NCBI RefSeq assembly: GCF_036227485.1
Contig: NZ_CP109479.1
Location: forward strand, 8,866,001-8,930,000
DNA length: 64,000 nt
Direction: 5' to 3'
Origin: Streptomyces sp. NBC_01451
Lineage (GTDB): Bacteria > Actinomycetota > Actinomycetes > Streptomycetales > Streptomycetaceae
Part shown: piece after piece, positions 8,950-17,194 of the stretch
Numbering within the stretch: the stretch's first letter is position 1
Layout of the letters: every line of letters starts with the position of its first letter
The notes under the pieces: generated by a model
What the model was told of the DNA's origin: nothing
The model's database searches: none
Seen by the model: only the letters and a program-made list of their open reading frames with translations
Translations under genes and position numbers: made by a program

Positions 8950-9553
8950 CGCTCCCGGACGGCCACTCCAGGACCGTCAGCTCGGGCCACTGCTCACGCC
9001 ACCGCACCGCCTTGCTCTCATAGACCGACCGCGGAGCGAGCACCGGATTCGGACGAACGACGAGGTTGAACACATCCGAAAGCCCGTGCGGCGCATACAC
9101 ACGCCACCGGCCGTCGGCCTCCACACGAACCCCCAGACAGCACGTCGTCGCAGCGAAGCTGTCGATTGCCGCCTCGGCGGAGTCATACGGCGGACACGCC
9201 ACTCCGAACTTGTCCTCGTACCAGAGATGAACCCGTGCCTCGTTCCGGATCTCGACCTCTGCAGGCAGGTCGGCGAAGACCTTCTGCCCGGCCTTGATCA
9301 CGGCGTTCTCCGCCTCCCAGGACAGATCGCCCTCGTCGAAGTAGAAGACGTCGTAATCCTTGATACCGCTGGTCGGCGGCCTATCCGTGACCACGTTCCA
9401 CACGGTCTGGAACAAGCACCCTGCCGTCACATACCACCCAGGCAGATCCAACGTCGCAGTCCGCGCCAACACCTCCGTCAGCACATCGTTACGCGACAGC
9501 ACCGCACGCAGGGAGTCAGGTTGCTCATCGAGAGGAAGTCGGCTGATCACCAA
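8924..9553 (-). CDS. Nucleotidyltransferase family protein (NTP_transf_6 type)
   Basis: A 209-residue protein. YVTAGCLFQTVWN is followed by IKDYDVFYFDEGDLSWEAE, the acidic metal-binding pattern of PF06042 proteins, then EIRNEARVHLWYEDKFG. The C-terminal part (FNLVVRPNP) is also family-typical. Biochemical substrate is unknown for the family. The start is uncertain: TTG at 9553 and GTG at 9550 are adjacent and the ribosome-binding site is weak. It converges on the recombinase remnant and lies at the edge of the mobile-element zone. Confidence 0.75.
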   Translation of the reverse strand: MVISRLPLDEQPDSLRAVLSRNDVLTEVLARTATLDLPGWYVTAGCLFQTVWNVVTDRPPTSGIKDYDVFYFDEGDLSWEAENAVIKAGQKVFADLPAEVEIRNEARVHLWYEDKFGVACPPYDSAEAAIDSFAATTCCLGVRVEADGRWRVYAPHGLSDVFNLVVRPNPVLAPRSVYESKAVRWREQWPELTVLEWPSGSVTSASPAG

Positions 9554-9659
9554 CCCTGCCTACCACGACCCGCCCGCCAGCGGCCTCGATCCGCCTCAGA
9601 AGACCCTCGCCCCAGAGGCATTCCGACAGTTCCAATACCCGACGTCACCATTGGACTTC

Positions 9660-10094
9660 ATGCCGGACAACGGCCAGCGGGGGCGTACCGCGGTGGACGC
9701 CTGGCTCGATGGCGGCGCCCCGGAGAGAACGGGAGCGGACCTGCGTGCCGTGGATCCGCTGGGCTTCAGCACGTTCACGAAGCTGGACCTTCCTGCCGAC
9801 AGTGCGCAGAAGTCCACGGAGCTGCTGGTCTCCGGCGCCCGGTATGGCGATGCGTGGGCGGTCGGCGTCCAGCTCGAACTCGGAGGCGTGCTCCTGGGGG
9901 AGATCCGCACCGAGGTGAGCAGCGAACCGGACCGTGCGTTGGCCTCTGTCCTCGCGTGGGTCGAGGAGTACTGTGAGAGCAGTGGACTGGCCGTCACCCA
10001 GGCCGAGAACCTGAGCGATCAGTTCCCCGCCGAACTGAGGCCCTTCCAGATTCGCGCACGATTCCTGGTGGTGCCCCGAGCGGGAGTTTCGTGA
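9660..10094 (+). CDS. Unrecognised protein, possibly a truncated C-terminal part
   Basis: I do not recognise the family. The 144 residues from ATG 9660 are mixed alpha/beta in composition (TKLDLPADSAQKST, VQLELGGVLLGEIRT, LASVLAWVEEYCE), with no signal peptide or membrane segment. The frame is open upstream to about 9560 but the extra residues look non-coding. No good ribosome-binding site is visible, so this may be the tail of a longer gene removed by the rearrangements upstream. A strong hairpin follows the stop. Confidence 0.5.
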   Translation: MPDNGQRGRTAVDAWLDGGAPERTGADLRAVDPLGFSTFTKLDLPADSAQKSTELLVSGARYGDAWAVGVQLELGGVLLGEIRTEVSSEPDRALASVLAWVEEYCESSGLAVTQAENLSDQFPAELRPFQIRARFLVVPRAGVS

Positions 10095-10134
10095 ACTCCC
10101 GCTGAAACCCCCTGAGAACCCCCTCGATCGACAA

Positions 10135-10164
10135 GGGCCACCATCCACACAGGGATGGTGGCCC
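10135..10164 (+). terminator. Strong hairpin terminator
   Basis: A perfect 12-bp stem (GGGCCACCATCC / GGATGGTGGCCC) with a 6-nt loop, about 40 nt after the preceding + strand stop. There is no long T tract, as is usual in actinomycetes. A smaller hairpin overlaps the stop codon itself. Confidence 0.7.
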
Positions 10165-10221
10165 TCTGCGCTGCTCCGCAATTCAGCGACTCAGCAATGG
10201 TTTTTGCAGGTCAGCGACCCA

Positions 10222-10238
10222 GGGCGGCTTCGCCGCCC
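10222..10238 (-). terminator. Short GC-rich hairpin
   Basis: Seven-bp arms GGGCGGC / GCCGCCC with a 3-nt loop, about 125 nt beyond the PL3 pectate lyase stop on the minus strand. It may serve as that gene's terminator. Confidence 0.4.
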
Positions 10239-10362
10239 GCCGTGGGGCGGACAAATCGAAGGCGTCAGGGCCTTGGTGACCTTGGAACGAATCTATTTGC
10301 GCGTCAGAGGGCGAGTTGCTCTCTGTGGCTCGGCTCATTGCTCGCCTTCACCTGTGAAGGGG

Positions 10363-11169
10363 TTACTTGTACGTGATGTCGCCGGTCGCGTACTTGCAGT
10401 ACGTGCCGTCGGGGTTGGAGCCGTTGGTGGTCGGCTCCTTGCCGGTGTTGTTGCCGATGTACTTCTGGCAGGGGACGATCTTCTTGCTGGAGTCCCCGAC
10501 GATGGTGATGCCCCTCAGGGTGGCGCTGTCGCCGTAGTTGGTGTTGATGCCGGCGAGCTTGCCGCCCTTCCAGGTCGCCTCGATGTTGGTGAGGTTGATG
10601 GTCCGCTTGTACTGCGTGGAGCAGTTGCCGCAGGACCGGACGAAGGTGCCGAAGTTCTGCGCCGCGAAGTTGGAGATGTTGAGCGTTCCGGCGCCGTTGA
10701 ACTGGAACACCTTGTCGCTGGCTTCCTTGGCGCCACCGCCGGAGACGGTGTAGACGTTCGACGAGGAGCTGCCCCGGAAGGTGGCGGCGTCCTCGCCGAC
10801 GTCCTCCCACCACACGTTCTGCAGGGTGCAGCTGCCCTTGCAGTGGATGCCGTCGGCCGCCGGGGCGCCGATGATGACGTTCTTGAGGACGGCGCCCGCC
10901 GCCAGTTCGAGGATCGGCCCCTGGTCCTCGTCCTGGTTGTCGGAACCGAGGTCCCCGGTGCCGTAGAGACGCTTCATCCCGTAGTCCTTGGTGCCGGAGA
11001 CGGGGATGGTGGCGGAGACGCCCTGGCTGCCGTTGGCGGTCGGCCAGGTCGCGGCGCTCGCCGGGGTGAGCGTACCGCTAGTCATGATCATGCCAAGCGA
11101 GAGGCTGAGGGTGGCCAGGGTGCCGGTCAGCGCGCGCCCGCGCGCGCGTGGACGTACTGCGGAAGTCAT
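10363..11169 (-). CDS. Secreted pectate lyase, polysaccharide lyase family 3
   Basis: A 268-residue extracellular enzyme that cleaves polygalacturonate by beta-elimination. The N-terminus is a Sec signal with basic residues (RPRARGRAL), a hydrophobic core and PASAA at the likely cleavage site. The rest is a PL3 beta-helix: DQGPILELAAGAVLKNVIIG, DGIHCKGSCTLQNVWWEDVG, then VFQFNGAGTLNISNFAAQ and KKIVPCQKYIGNN. Cysteines in CKGSC and SCGNC are typical. ATG 11169 puts the signal at the N-terminus. It is 52 nt downstream of the PL1 lyase in the same orientation, so the two may be cotranscribed. Confidence 0.9.
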   Translation of the reverse strand: MTSAVRPRARGRALTGTLATLSLSLGMIMTSGTLTPASAATWPTANGSQGVSATIPVSGTKDYGMKRLYGTGDLGSDNQDEDQGPILELAAGAVLKNVIIGAPAADGIHCKGSCTLQNVWWEDVGEDAATFRGSSSSNVYTVSGGGAKEASDKVFQFNGAGTLNISNFAAQNFGTFVRSCGNCSTQYKRTINLTNIEATWKGGKLAGINTNYGDSATLRGITIVGDSSKKIVPCQKYIGNNTGKEPTTNGSNPDGTYCKYATGDITYK

Positions 11170-11221
11170 GTCCCGATGCCTGCTTCCAGTCGGTTGAACG
11201 GTGTGGGGAGTTGGGGAGTTG

Positions 11222-12202
11222 TCAGAGTTTTCCGGCGCCCGCACCCGACGTCACCGAAGCGACGACGGTCGAGGCGGGCTCCGCGGTGTAGCTGTAGGGA
11301 GGGGTGGTGAACGTGCCGACCCGCGAGACCTCCGTGGCGGCTCCGCCGAGGTCGTTCCCGCGCAGGTTGGCGTATCCGTCGACGTCGCTGCTGCGGTTCG
11401 TGGTGACCGCGACGAGCGTCGAACGGAAGACGTTGTTCTCGACGAGCATCTGGGCGCCCATGCGGGAGTGCACGGCGGTCTCGGCGCCCTGGACGTAGTT
11501 GTCGTAGAAGTGGCCGGTGCCGAACCGCAGGCTGGGGATGCGCGAGTACACGTTGCTGAAGTGGTTGTGGTGGTACGTCACCTTCAGGTGGCCGGTGTCC
11601 TCGGACGCGTTGTTGTCGCTGTGGCCGACCAGTGAGCCCTTGAAGTGGTCCTTGAAGGTGTTCCAGGACACCGTCACGTTGTCGGAGCCGTGATTGATGT
11701 CCAGCAGGCCGTCGTAGTAGTCCTTGTCGTGGGTGCGGTCCGCCGAGAAGGAGTTGTGGTCGATCCACACCTTCGTCGACTCCTGGACGGTCACTCCGTC
11801 GGACGGCGCGAGCGGCTTGCTGATGTTGAGGTTGCGTACGACGACGTTCGTCTCCTCCTTGATCCTCAGGCCGCCGCCGGTGAACCCGGAGGACGAACCG
11901 ACGCCCAGGACCGTGGTGTTGGACCCGAGGTCGACCTGGCCGCTCAGTGTGATCAGACCGTTCACCCGCACGACCTTGGCCGCGTTGCCCGTGACGGCCG
12001 TTCTGAAGGCGGCGAGCGTCGTCACGGTGACCGGGGCGGCGCTGCCGCCGCCGGTCGTTCCGGCGCCGAATCCGACGGGTGTGCTCTCGGCCGCCCCGGC
12101 CGGCTGGGGTACGGCGAGAACGGCGACGGCGGCCAGGGCGGTGGCCACGGCTGCCACCGCCGCGGATCTTTGCGTCTGTGTACGTGGGGGGTGTGTACGC
12201 AT
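11222..12202 (-). CDS. Secreted pectate lyase, polysaccharide lyase family 1
   Basis: A 326-residue protein. A long signal peptide (basic RTHPPRTQTQR, hydrophobic Ala/Val core, PAGAA) leads into a PL1 right-handed beta-helix. VWIDHNSFS is the vWiDH motif, DGLLDINHGSDNVTVSWN carries Ca-binding aspartates, and RIPSLRFGTGHFYDNY contains the catalytic arginine region. It works outside the cell on pectin backbones together with the PL3 lyase downstream. AAGGGA lies 9 nt before ATG 12202. Candidate operators occur just upstream, in the divergent region shared with the CE1 esterase. Confidence 0.93.
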   Translation of the reverse strand: MRTHPPRTQTQRSAAVAAVATALAAVAVLAVPQPAGAAESTPVGFGAGTTGGGSAAPVTVTTLAAFRTAVTGNAAKVVRVNGLITLSGQVDLGSNTTVLGVGSSSGFTGGGLRIKEETNVVVRNLNISKPLAPSDGVTVQESTKVWIDHNSFSADRTHDKDYYDGLLDINHGSDNVTVSWNTFKDHFKGSLVGHSDNNASEDTGHLKVTYHHNHFSNVYSRIPSLRFGTGHFYDNYVQGAETAVHSRMGAQMLVENNVFRSTLVAVTTNRSSDVDGYANLRGNDLGGAATEVSRVGTFTTPPYSYTAEPASTVVASVTSGAGAGKL

Positions 12203-12228
12203 GCGGGTGCGTCCCTTCGGGCGGGCCG

Positions 12229-12268
12229 ACTGACCGAGAGGGCGGTCAGTCATGTGAACATCATTCAC
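12229..12268 (-). promoter_or_regulatory. Paired palindromes upstream of the PL1 lyase
   Basis: ACTGACCG (12229-12236) and CGGTCAGT (12243-12250) are perfect 8-nt arms spaced by 6 nt. Next to them GTGAACATCATTCAC (12254-12268) is an imperfect palindrome. Their position 27-66 nt upstream of the lyase ATG fits operators or the 5' leader. Confidence 0.45.
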
Positions 12269-12530
12269 CATGCTGTGCGCCATGTTGCGTGCTCTGTGCG
12301 AGCCGGTGGGGCGGTGACGGTGGGCCCGAAGTGGGGGGACTGTAGCGCTCCAGGGCTGAACTGTCCCTGCGGGCGCATGTTCCGGGGGCCGTCTCGTCGA
12401 ATGCGGATCGACATCGATGGGTCACATCGCTGAACGGAAGGTAGAGGGTAAGCGCTTTCTGGTCAACGCTTTGCGCGCAATGTGTGCCGACCGGATCTGC
12501 AACCGCTGGTCAGCGAATGTTTTCGATGTG

Positions 12531-12544
12531 TGGGAGCGCTTCCA
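12531..12544 (+). promoter_or_regulatory. CebR-like operator (LacI family)
   Basis: TGGGAGCGCTTCCA matches the published Streptomyces CebR box TGGGAGCGCTCCCA at 13 of 14 positions. It lies about 105 nt upstream of the CE1 esterase start and overlaps the palindrome CTTCCATGGAAG (12539-12550). CebR represses cellulose and xylan utilisation genes until cellooligosaccharides bind, which fits a CBM2 esterase. Confidence 0.65.
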
Positions 12545-12649
12545 TGGAAGCCATGCTCATGCCACGATGCGGGCGGGCAGCCCCGCGGAGCGGGACTTCG
12601 ACTTCCGCCACGCGTACCCCACGAGCCGTGATCAGGAAGGGACAAGGAC

Positions 12650-13984
12650 GTGTCCACAACTGTCGGCAACATCGCGAGAAGACCGCTGCGTTCGGTGCTC
12701 GTCGCGCTTCTCGGAGGCCTGCTGGCGTTACTCGCGGCAACATTTCTCGCCGCACCGTCGGCGTCGGCCCGCACGGAGCCGCCCGCGGCGACCCCGGCGG
12801 TGGCCGCCGCCGCGCTCACCGAGGTGACGAACTTCGGCACCAATCCCAGCAACCTGCAGATGTACGTGTACGTGCCGGACGGCGTCACCGCGCACCCGGC
12901 GGTACTGGTGGCCGTGCACTGGTGCACAGGCTCCGGCCCAGTGTTCTACTCCAACACCGAGTACGCCTCGCTGGCCGACCGCTACGGCTTCATCGTGATC
13001 TACCCCTCCGTCACCCGCAGCAGCAAGTGCTTCGACGTCTCCTCGCCGCAGGCGCTCACCCGGGGCGGCGGCAGTGACCCGGTGGGCATCAGGTCCATGG
13101 TCGACTGGGTCACCCGCACCTACAGCGCCGACACCAGCAGGGTCTTCGCCACCGGGGTCTCCTCCGGCGCGATGATGACCAACGTCCTGCTCGGCGACTA
13201 CCCGGACGTCTTCGCCGGCGGTTCCGCCTTCGCGGGCGTGCCGTTCGGCTGCTTCGCCACCACCAACGGCTCGGAGTGGAACAGCGACTGCGCTCAGGGC
13301 ACGGTGATCCACACCCCGCAGGAGTGGGGCAACCTGGTGCGGGGCGCCTACCCCGGCTACACCGGGCCCCGGCCGCGCATGCAGCTCTGGCACGGCACCG
13401 AGGACGACACGCTGCGCTACCCCAACTTCGGGGAGGAGATCAAGCAGTGGACCAACGTGCAGGGTCTCGGCCAGACACCGTCCGCGACCGACTCGCCCCA
13501 GTCCGGCTGGACCCGCACCCGCTACGGCGCCACCGGTGACAAGGCGCCGGTCGAGGCCATCAGCCTCCAGGGAGTCGGCCACAACCTGATCACCACCGGC
13601 ATGGCCGCCCGTGTGATCACCTTCTTCGGGCTGGACAGCGCCGGCCCCGTGCCCCAACCGCCGCCCGGCGCCTGCAAGGTGGCTGTCACCACCAATGCCT
13701 GGAACACCGGGCTGACCGCGAACGTGACCATCACCAACAACACCACGACGGCTGTGAACGGCTGGACGCTGGGCTTCACCCTGCCCTCGGGCCAGACCAT
13801 CACCTCCGGCTGGAGCGCCACCTACGCACCGGCCTCCGGTGCGGTGACCGCCACGAACGTCACCTACAACGCGGCCATCGCGCCCGGTGCGAGCGTCGGC
13901 ATCGGCTACCAGGCGACCCACACCGGCAACAGTGCGGCGCCGTCCGGTTTCACCCTCAACGGAACGGCCTGCACGGCCGGTTGA
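12650..13984 (+). CDS. Secreted PHB-depolymerase/feruloyl (CE1) esterase with C-terminal CBM2
   Basis: A 444-residue protein. Residues 1-41 form a signal peptide ending ASA. The catalytic domain (about 55-335) is the esterase-PHB type: VPDGVTAHPAVLVAVHWCTG, the nucleophile elbow GVSSGAMM, WHGTEDDTLRYPN (acid region) and GVGHN (histidine). After a PQPPPGA linker, residues about 343-443 are a CBM2: VAVTTNAWNTGLTANVTITN, NGWTLGFTLPSGQ and a closing cysteine. The role is de-esterification of plant cell-wall xylan or feruloyl esters on cellulose. GTG start with AAGGAC upstream. A CebR-like box lies in its promoter. Confidence 0.9.
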   Translation: MSTTVGNIARRPLRSVLVALLGGLLALLAATFLAAPSASARTEPPAATPAVAAAALTEVTNFGTNPSNLQMYVYVPDGVTAHPAVLVAVHWCTGSGPVFYSNTEYASLADRYGFIVIYPSVTRSSKCFDVSSPQALTRGGGSDPVGIRSMVDWVTRTYSADTSRVFATGVSSGAMMTNVLLGDYPDVFAGGSAFAGVPFGCFATTNGSEWNSDCAQGTVIHTPQEWGNLVRGAYPGYTGPRPRMQLWHGTEDDTLRYPNFGEEIKQWTNVQGLGQTPSATDSPQSGWTRTRYGATGDKAPVEAISLQGVGHNLITTGMAARVITFFGLDSAGPVPQPPPGACKVAVTTNAWNTGLTANVTITNNTTTAVNGWTLGFTLPSGQTITSGWSATYAPASGAVTATNVTYNAAIAPGASVGIGYQATHTGNSAAPSGFTLNGTACTAG

Positions 13985-14106
13985 GCCCAGTTGTGCCGGG
14001 TGCGGGCCACGAGCGCGCACCCGGTCACCTCCCGTGAAGTGGTCCCGCCCGAAGTTGTCCGAGGAAGACCTCGCTCGGACATCAGACAGAGGAAGGCACA
14101 CGGCCC

Positions 14107-15468
14107 GTGAAGTCGCCCCGCCGCACGCAGTCGCCCGGGCCCCAGTGGCCGTCCCTCGGGGCGGCGCTCGCCTACCTGGCCGCCACCTGCGTGTTCGTAC
14201 TGGCCCTCGTCGTGGCGTCCTCCGCCGTGGTCGCCCTGGTCAGAAGCCCGCAGCCGACGGTCGCCGACCCGGCCCGGTCCGCCCCGCACTGGGTCAACAC
14301 CTGGACGTCGATGCCGCAGCTCACCGAACCCGGCAACATGCCGCCCGCGCCCTTCACCGGGGAGCGTGCCGTCCTCGTCGACACCACCCTGCGGCAGACC
14401 GTGCGCGTCTCCACCGGCGGCGAGCGTGTCCGGCTGCGCTTCTCCAACGCCTTCGGTACCACCCCGCTGCCACTGACAGCCGTGACGGTGGCCCTTCCGC
14501 TGGACGGCCGGGCCGGGGTGAGCGCCGTCGAACCCGGCACCCTGCGCGAGGTGACATTCGCCGGACGCCGGTCCACCACCGTCCCCGCCGGGGCCCAGGT
14601 CGTCTCCGACCCGCTGGACTTCGGGCTGCGCCCCGCGACCAACCTGACCGTGACGACGTACCTCGCGAACGGCCAGGCCTCGCTCGCCCTCACCTCGCAC
14701 CCCGGCTCGCGCACCACCTCGTACCTGCGCACCGGGGACGGTACGGCGGAGCAGGACCTGACCGGGGCCACCCCGGTCAACCACTGGTACCTGCTCAGCG
14801 ACGTCGAGGTGCTCGCCGGGCGGGACACACGTGCCGTCGCCGTGCTGGGCGACTCCCTGTCCGACGGCCGGGGCTCCACCACCAACGGCAACAACCGCTG
14901 GCCCGACCAGCTCCTGGACCGGCTCCGGGGTCTTCCCGGCGGCGGCCGGACCGCCGTGCTCAACCAGGCCGCGGGCGGCAACCGGGTCCTCAACGACGGC
15001 CTCGGCCCCAACGCCCTCGCCCGGCTCGACCGGGACGTCCTGGCGCACAGCGGGGTCTCCTGGCTGATCGTCTTCGAGGGCGTCAACGACATCGGCACCG
15101 CCGAGGCCACCTCGGCCGCCCAGCAGCGTGTCGCCGACGACCTCATCGCCGCCTACCGGCAGATCGTCGTCCGCGCACACGCCCAGGGCATCCGGGTCCA
15201 CGGCGCCACCCTGACGCCCTTCCGCGGCAACACGCCGTACGACGATCCGGCGGGCCTGCGCGAGACGACCCGGCAGGCCGTGAACGCCTGGATCCGTACC
15301 TCGGGCGTCTTCGACGCCGTCGTCGACTTCGACCGGGCAGTCCGTGATCCGGCCGATCCGGGCCGGCTGCGCGCGGACCTCCACGACGGGGACTGGCTGC
15401 ACCTGAACCCCGAGGGATACCGGACGCTGGCCGCCGCCGTTCCCGTGTCCTGGTTCACGAAGAGCTGA
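14107..15468 (+). CDS. Exported SGNH/GDSL-family hydrolase
   Basis: A 453-residue protein with an N-terminal membrane segment at about 19-45 that acts as signal anchor or signal peptide. The SGNH blocks are visible: AVLGDSLSDGRGS (Ser nucleophile), AAGGNRV (Gly), FEGVNDIG (Asn) and WLHLNPEGY (Asp/His). The HWVNTWTS opening is typical of actinomycete GDSL lipase/rhamnogalacturonan-acetylesterase relatives. It probably removes acyl groups from polysaccharides or lipids outside the cell. The GTG start gives the export signal. It follows the CE1 esterase by about 120 nt and may share its transcript. Confidence 0.88.
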   Translation: MKSPRRTQSPGPQWPSLGAALAYLAATCVFVLALVVASSAVVALVRSPQPTVADPARSAPHWVNTWTSMPQLTEPGNMPPAPFTGERAVLVDTTLRQTVRVSTGGERVRLRFSNAFGTTPLPLTAVTVALPLDGRAGVSAVEPGTLREVTFAGRRSTTVPAGAQVVSDPLDFGLRPATNLTVTTYLANGQASLALTSHPGSRTTSYLRTGDGTAEQDLTGATPVNHWYLLSDVEVLAGRDTRAVAVLGDSLSDGRGSTTNGNNRWPDQLLDRLRGLPGGGRTAVLNQAAGGNRVLNDGLGPNALARLDRDVLAHSGVSWLIVFEGVNDIGTAEATSAAQQRVADDLIAAYRQIVVRAHAQGIRVHGATLTPFRGNTPYDDPAGLRETTRQAVNAWIRTSGVFDAVVDFDRAVRDPADPGRLRADLHDGDWLHLNPEGYRTLAAAVPVSWFTKS

Positions 15469-15610
15469 TCCCGGGCCGACGGCTGTCACCGATGCCCCCA
15501 TTCCCGGCTCACCGACCGCAGGTGCACCCGCCCGACGGGCACGGGCAGAACCGTCCGGGCGGAACAGGCGCTGCCGCCGACTCCGTGAACCCGCAGGAGA
15601 CCTGCGGTGC

Positions 15611-16690
15611 TCAGACGGACCGGTGGTACTGGTCGGGCACCCGCACCCCGGCGCCCAGCTCACGGGCCGCGTGCCGGGCCCACGACGGGTTGCGCAGCAG
15701 CTCACGGCCGAGCAGCACCACGTCGGCCTCGCCGTTGGACAGGATCTTCTCGGCCTGCCCGGCGTCGGTGATCATCCCCACGGCGGCGACAGGCAGTGAG
15801 GTCCCGGCCTTCACCCGGGCGGCGAAGGGGACCTGGTATCCCGGGCCGGTCGGGATGCGTACGCCGGAGACGTTGCCGCCGGTCGAGACGTCGAGGAGGT
15901 CGACGCCGTGGGCACGGAGTTCGGCGGCGAGACGCACGGTGTCGTCGGCGCTCCAGCCGCCCTCCGTCAGCCAGTCGGTCGCCGAGACACGGAAGAACAG
16001 CGGCTTGTCCTCGGGCCACACCTCCCGTACGGCGTCGACGACTTCGAGCGCGAAGCGGACCCGGTTCTCGTACGAGCCCCCGTAGGCGTCGGTGCGGTGG
16101 TTGGAGTGCGGTGACAGGAAACTGTTGATCAGGTATCCGTGTGCGCCGTGGATCTCGGCGACCTCGAAGCCGGCGTCGAGTGCGCGACGGGCCGCGTCGG
16201 TGAACTGGCCGACGACGTCCCGGATCTGATCGACCGTCAACTCGGTCGGGACCAGGTGCTCCTCGTTGAAGGGCAGCGGGCTCGCGCCGACCGGCTGCCA
16301 GCCGAGCGGGTCGGAGCCGAGCGGCGCACCGCCCTTCCAGGGCAGGCCGGTTGACGCCTTCCGGCCGGCGTGGGCGAGCTGGATTCCCGGCACGGTGCCC
16401 TGGGAGACCAGGAAGCGGGTGATCCGGCGGAACGCCTCGACCTGCGTGTCGTTCCAGATGCCCAGGTCGTACGGGGTGATCCGCCCCTCCGGGCCGACGG
16501 CGCTGGCCTCGACGAGGATCAGGCCGGTGCCGCCGACGGCGCGCGCCGCGTAGTGCGCGAAGTGCCAGTCGTTCGGGGCGCCGGTCTCCGCACCCTCGGG
16601 CGCCGCCGAGTACTGGCACATCGGGGACATCCACACACGGTTGGGGATGGTCAGGTCGCGCAGGCGATAGGGCTCGAAGAGCGCGCTCAC
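15611..16690 (-). CDS. NADH:flavin oxidoreductase, old yellow enzyme (YqjM-like)
   Basis: A 359-residue FMN enzyme of the TIM-barrel OYE class. WMSPMCQYSA contains the flavin-tuning cysteine of the YqjM subgroup. IQLAHAGRKAS, EIHGAHGYLINSFLSPHSN and RTDAYGGSYENRVRF are the family's FMN and substrate-binding signatures. Such enzymes reduce activated C=C bonds of enals, quinones or nitro compounds with NAD(P)H. The gene is divergent from an ArsR-type regulator with two palindromes between them, so substrate- or stress-induced derepression is likely. Confidence 0.92.
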   Translation of the reverse strand: MSALFEPYRLRDLTIPNRVWMSPMCQYSAAPEGAETGAPNDWHFAHYAARAVGGTGLILVEASAVGPEGRITPYDLGIWNDTQVEAFRRITRFLVSQGTVPGIQLAHAGRKASTGLPWKGGAPLGSDPLGWQPVGASPLPFNEEHLVPTELTVDQIRDVVGQFTDAARRALDAGFEVAEIHGAHGYLINSFLSPHSNHRTDAYGGSYENRVRFALEVVDAVREVWPEDKPLFFRVSATDWLTEGGWSADDTVRLAAELRAHGVDLLDVSTGGNVSGVRIPTGPGYQVPFAARVKAGTSLPVAAVGMITDAGQAEKILSNGEADVVLLGRELLRNPSWARHAARELGAGVRVPDQYHRSV

Positions 16691-16740
16691 GGCGGACTCC
16701 CTTCGTCTCGTCGTACGTCACGAGGTCACTGGACTGCTCG

Positions 16741-16790
16741 TACGATAGGCATCGTAGTACGGCGAGTGTCAAACTACGAGAGTTCTCGTA
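16741..16790. promoter_or_regulatory. Two palindromic operators between OYE and ArsR genes
   Basis: TACGAT-aggc-ATCGTA (16741-16756) and TACGAGA-gt-TCTCGTA (16775-16790) have perfect arms and share the TACGA core. They fall in the 130-nt divergent spacer and would overlap the promoters of both genes, as expected of an autoregulated ArsR-type repressor. Confidence 0.7.
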
Positions 16791-16822
16791 CAATGGACCT
16801 CCCGAGACGAAGTGGAGCCGCC

Positions 16823-17194
16823 GTGACCACCGCAGCCCCCGCCCCCAGTGGCCGCGACCTGCCGCACCCGGTGCGCGAGGGGATCCGGCTGGAGGGTGTG
16901 CTGCACGCGCTCTCCGACCCGATGCGGCTCCAGGTCGTGCGAGAGCTCGCCGCCACCGGCGACGAGCTCTCCTGTTCGCACTTCGTGCTGCCGGTCACCA
17001 AGTCCACGACCACGCACCACTTCCGCGTGCTGCGCGAGAGCGGTGTGATCCGGCAGGTCTACCGGGGCACGGCCAAGATGAACGGCCTGCGCCGGGACGA
17101 CCTAGACGACCTCTTCCCGGGACTTCTCGACAGCGTCCTGTCCGCCGCCGCCCGCCAGGCCGACCGCCTCGGCGGTGTCACCGCCGTCGACTGA
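16823..17194 (+). CDS. ArsR-family winged-helix regulator
   Basis: A 123-residue protein. Winged helix: LHALSDPMRLQVVRELA, then the recognition helix TKSTTTHHFRVLRESGVIRQ and wing YRGTAKMNGLRRDDLD. The classical metal-binding ELCVCDL box is absent; only one cysteine (LSCSHF) is in that area, so a redox or organic signal is more likely than a metal. GTG 16823 is chosen because GGAG stands 5 nt before it; ATG 16793 is the alternative but falls next to the operator. The 3' end overlaps the converging permease gene by about 93 nt. Confidence 0.85.
   Translation: MTTAAPAPSGRDLPHPVREGIRLEGVLHALSDPMRLQVVRELAATGDELSCSHFVLPVTKSTTTHHFRVLRESGVIRQVYRGTAKMNGLRRDDLDDLFPGLLDSVLSAAARQADRLGGVTAVD

Larger units (their letters stand above)
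12203..12649. promoter_or_regulatory. Divergent control region between PL1 lyase and CE1 esterase
   Basis: This 447-nt gene-free stretch separates two secreted polymer-degrading genes. It contains several palindromes listed separately, plus a GCGC-centred LacI-like element at 12447-12460 whose core is AAGCGCTT. No start-proximal ORF of credible composition was seen, so it is read as a bidirectional promoter region under sugar-responsive control. Confidence 0.6.
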
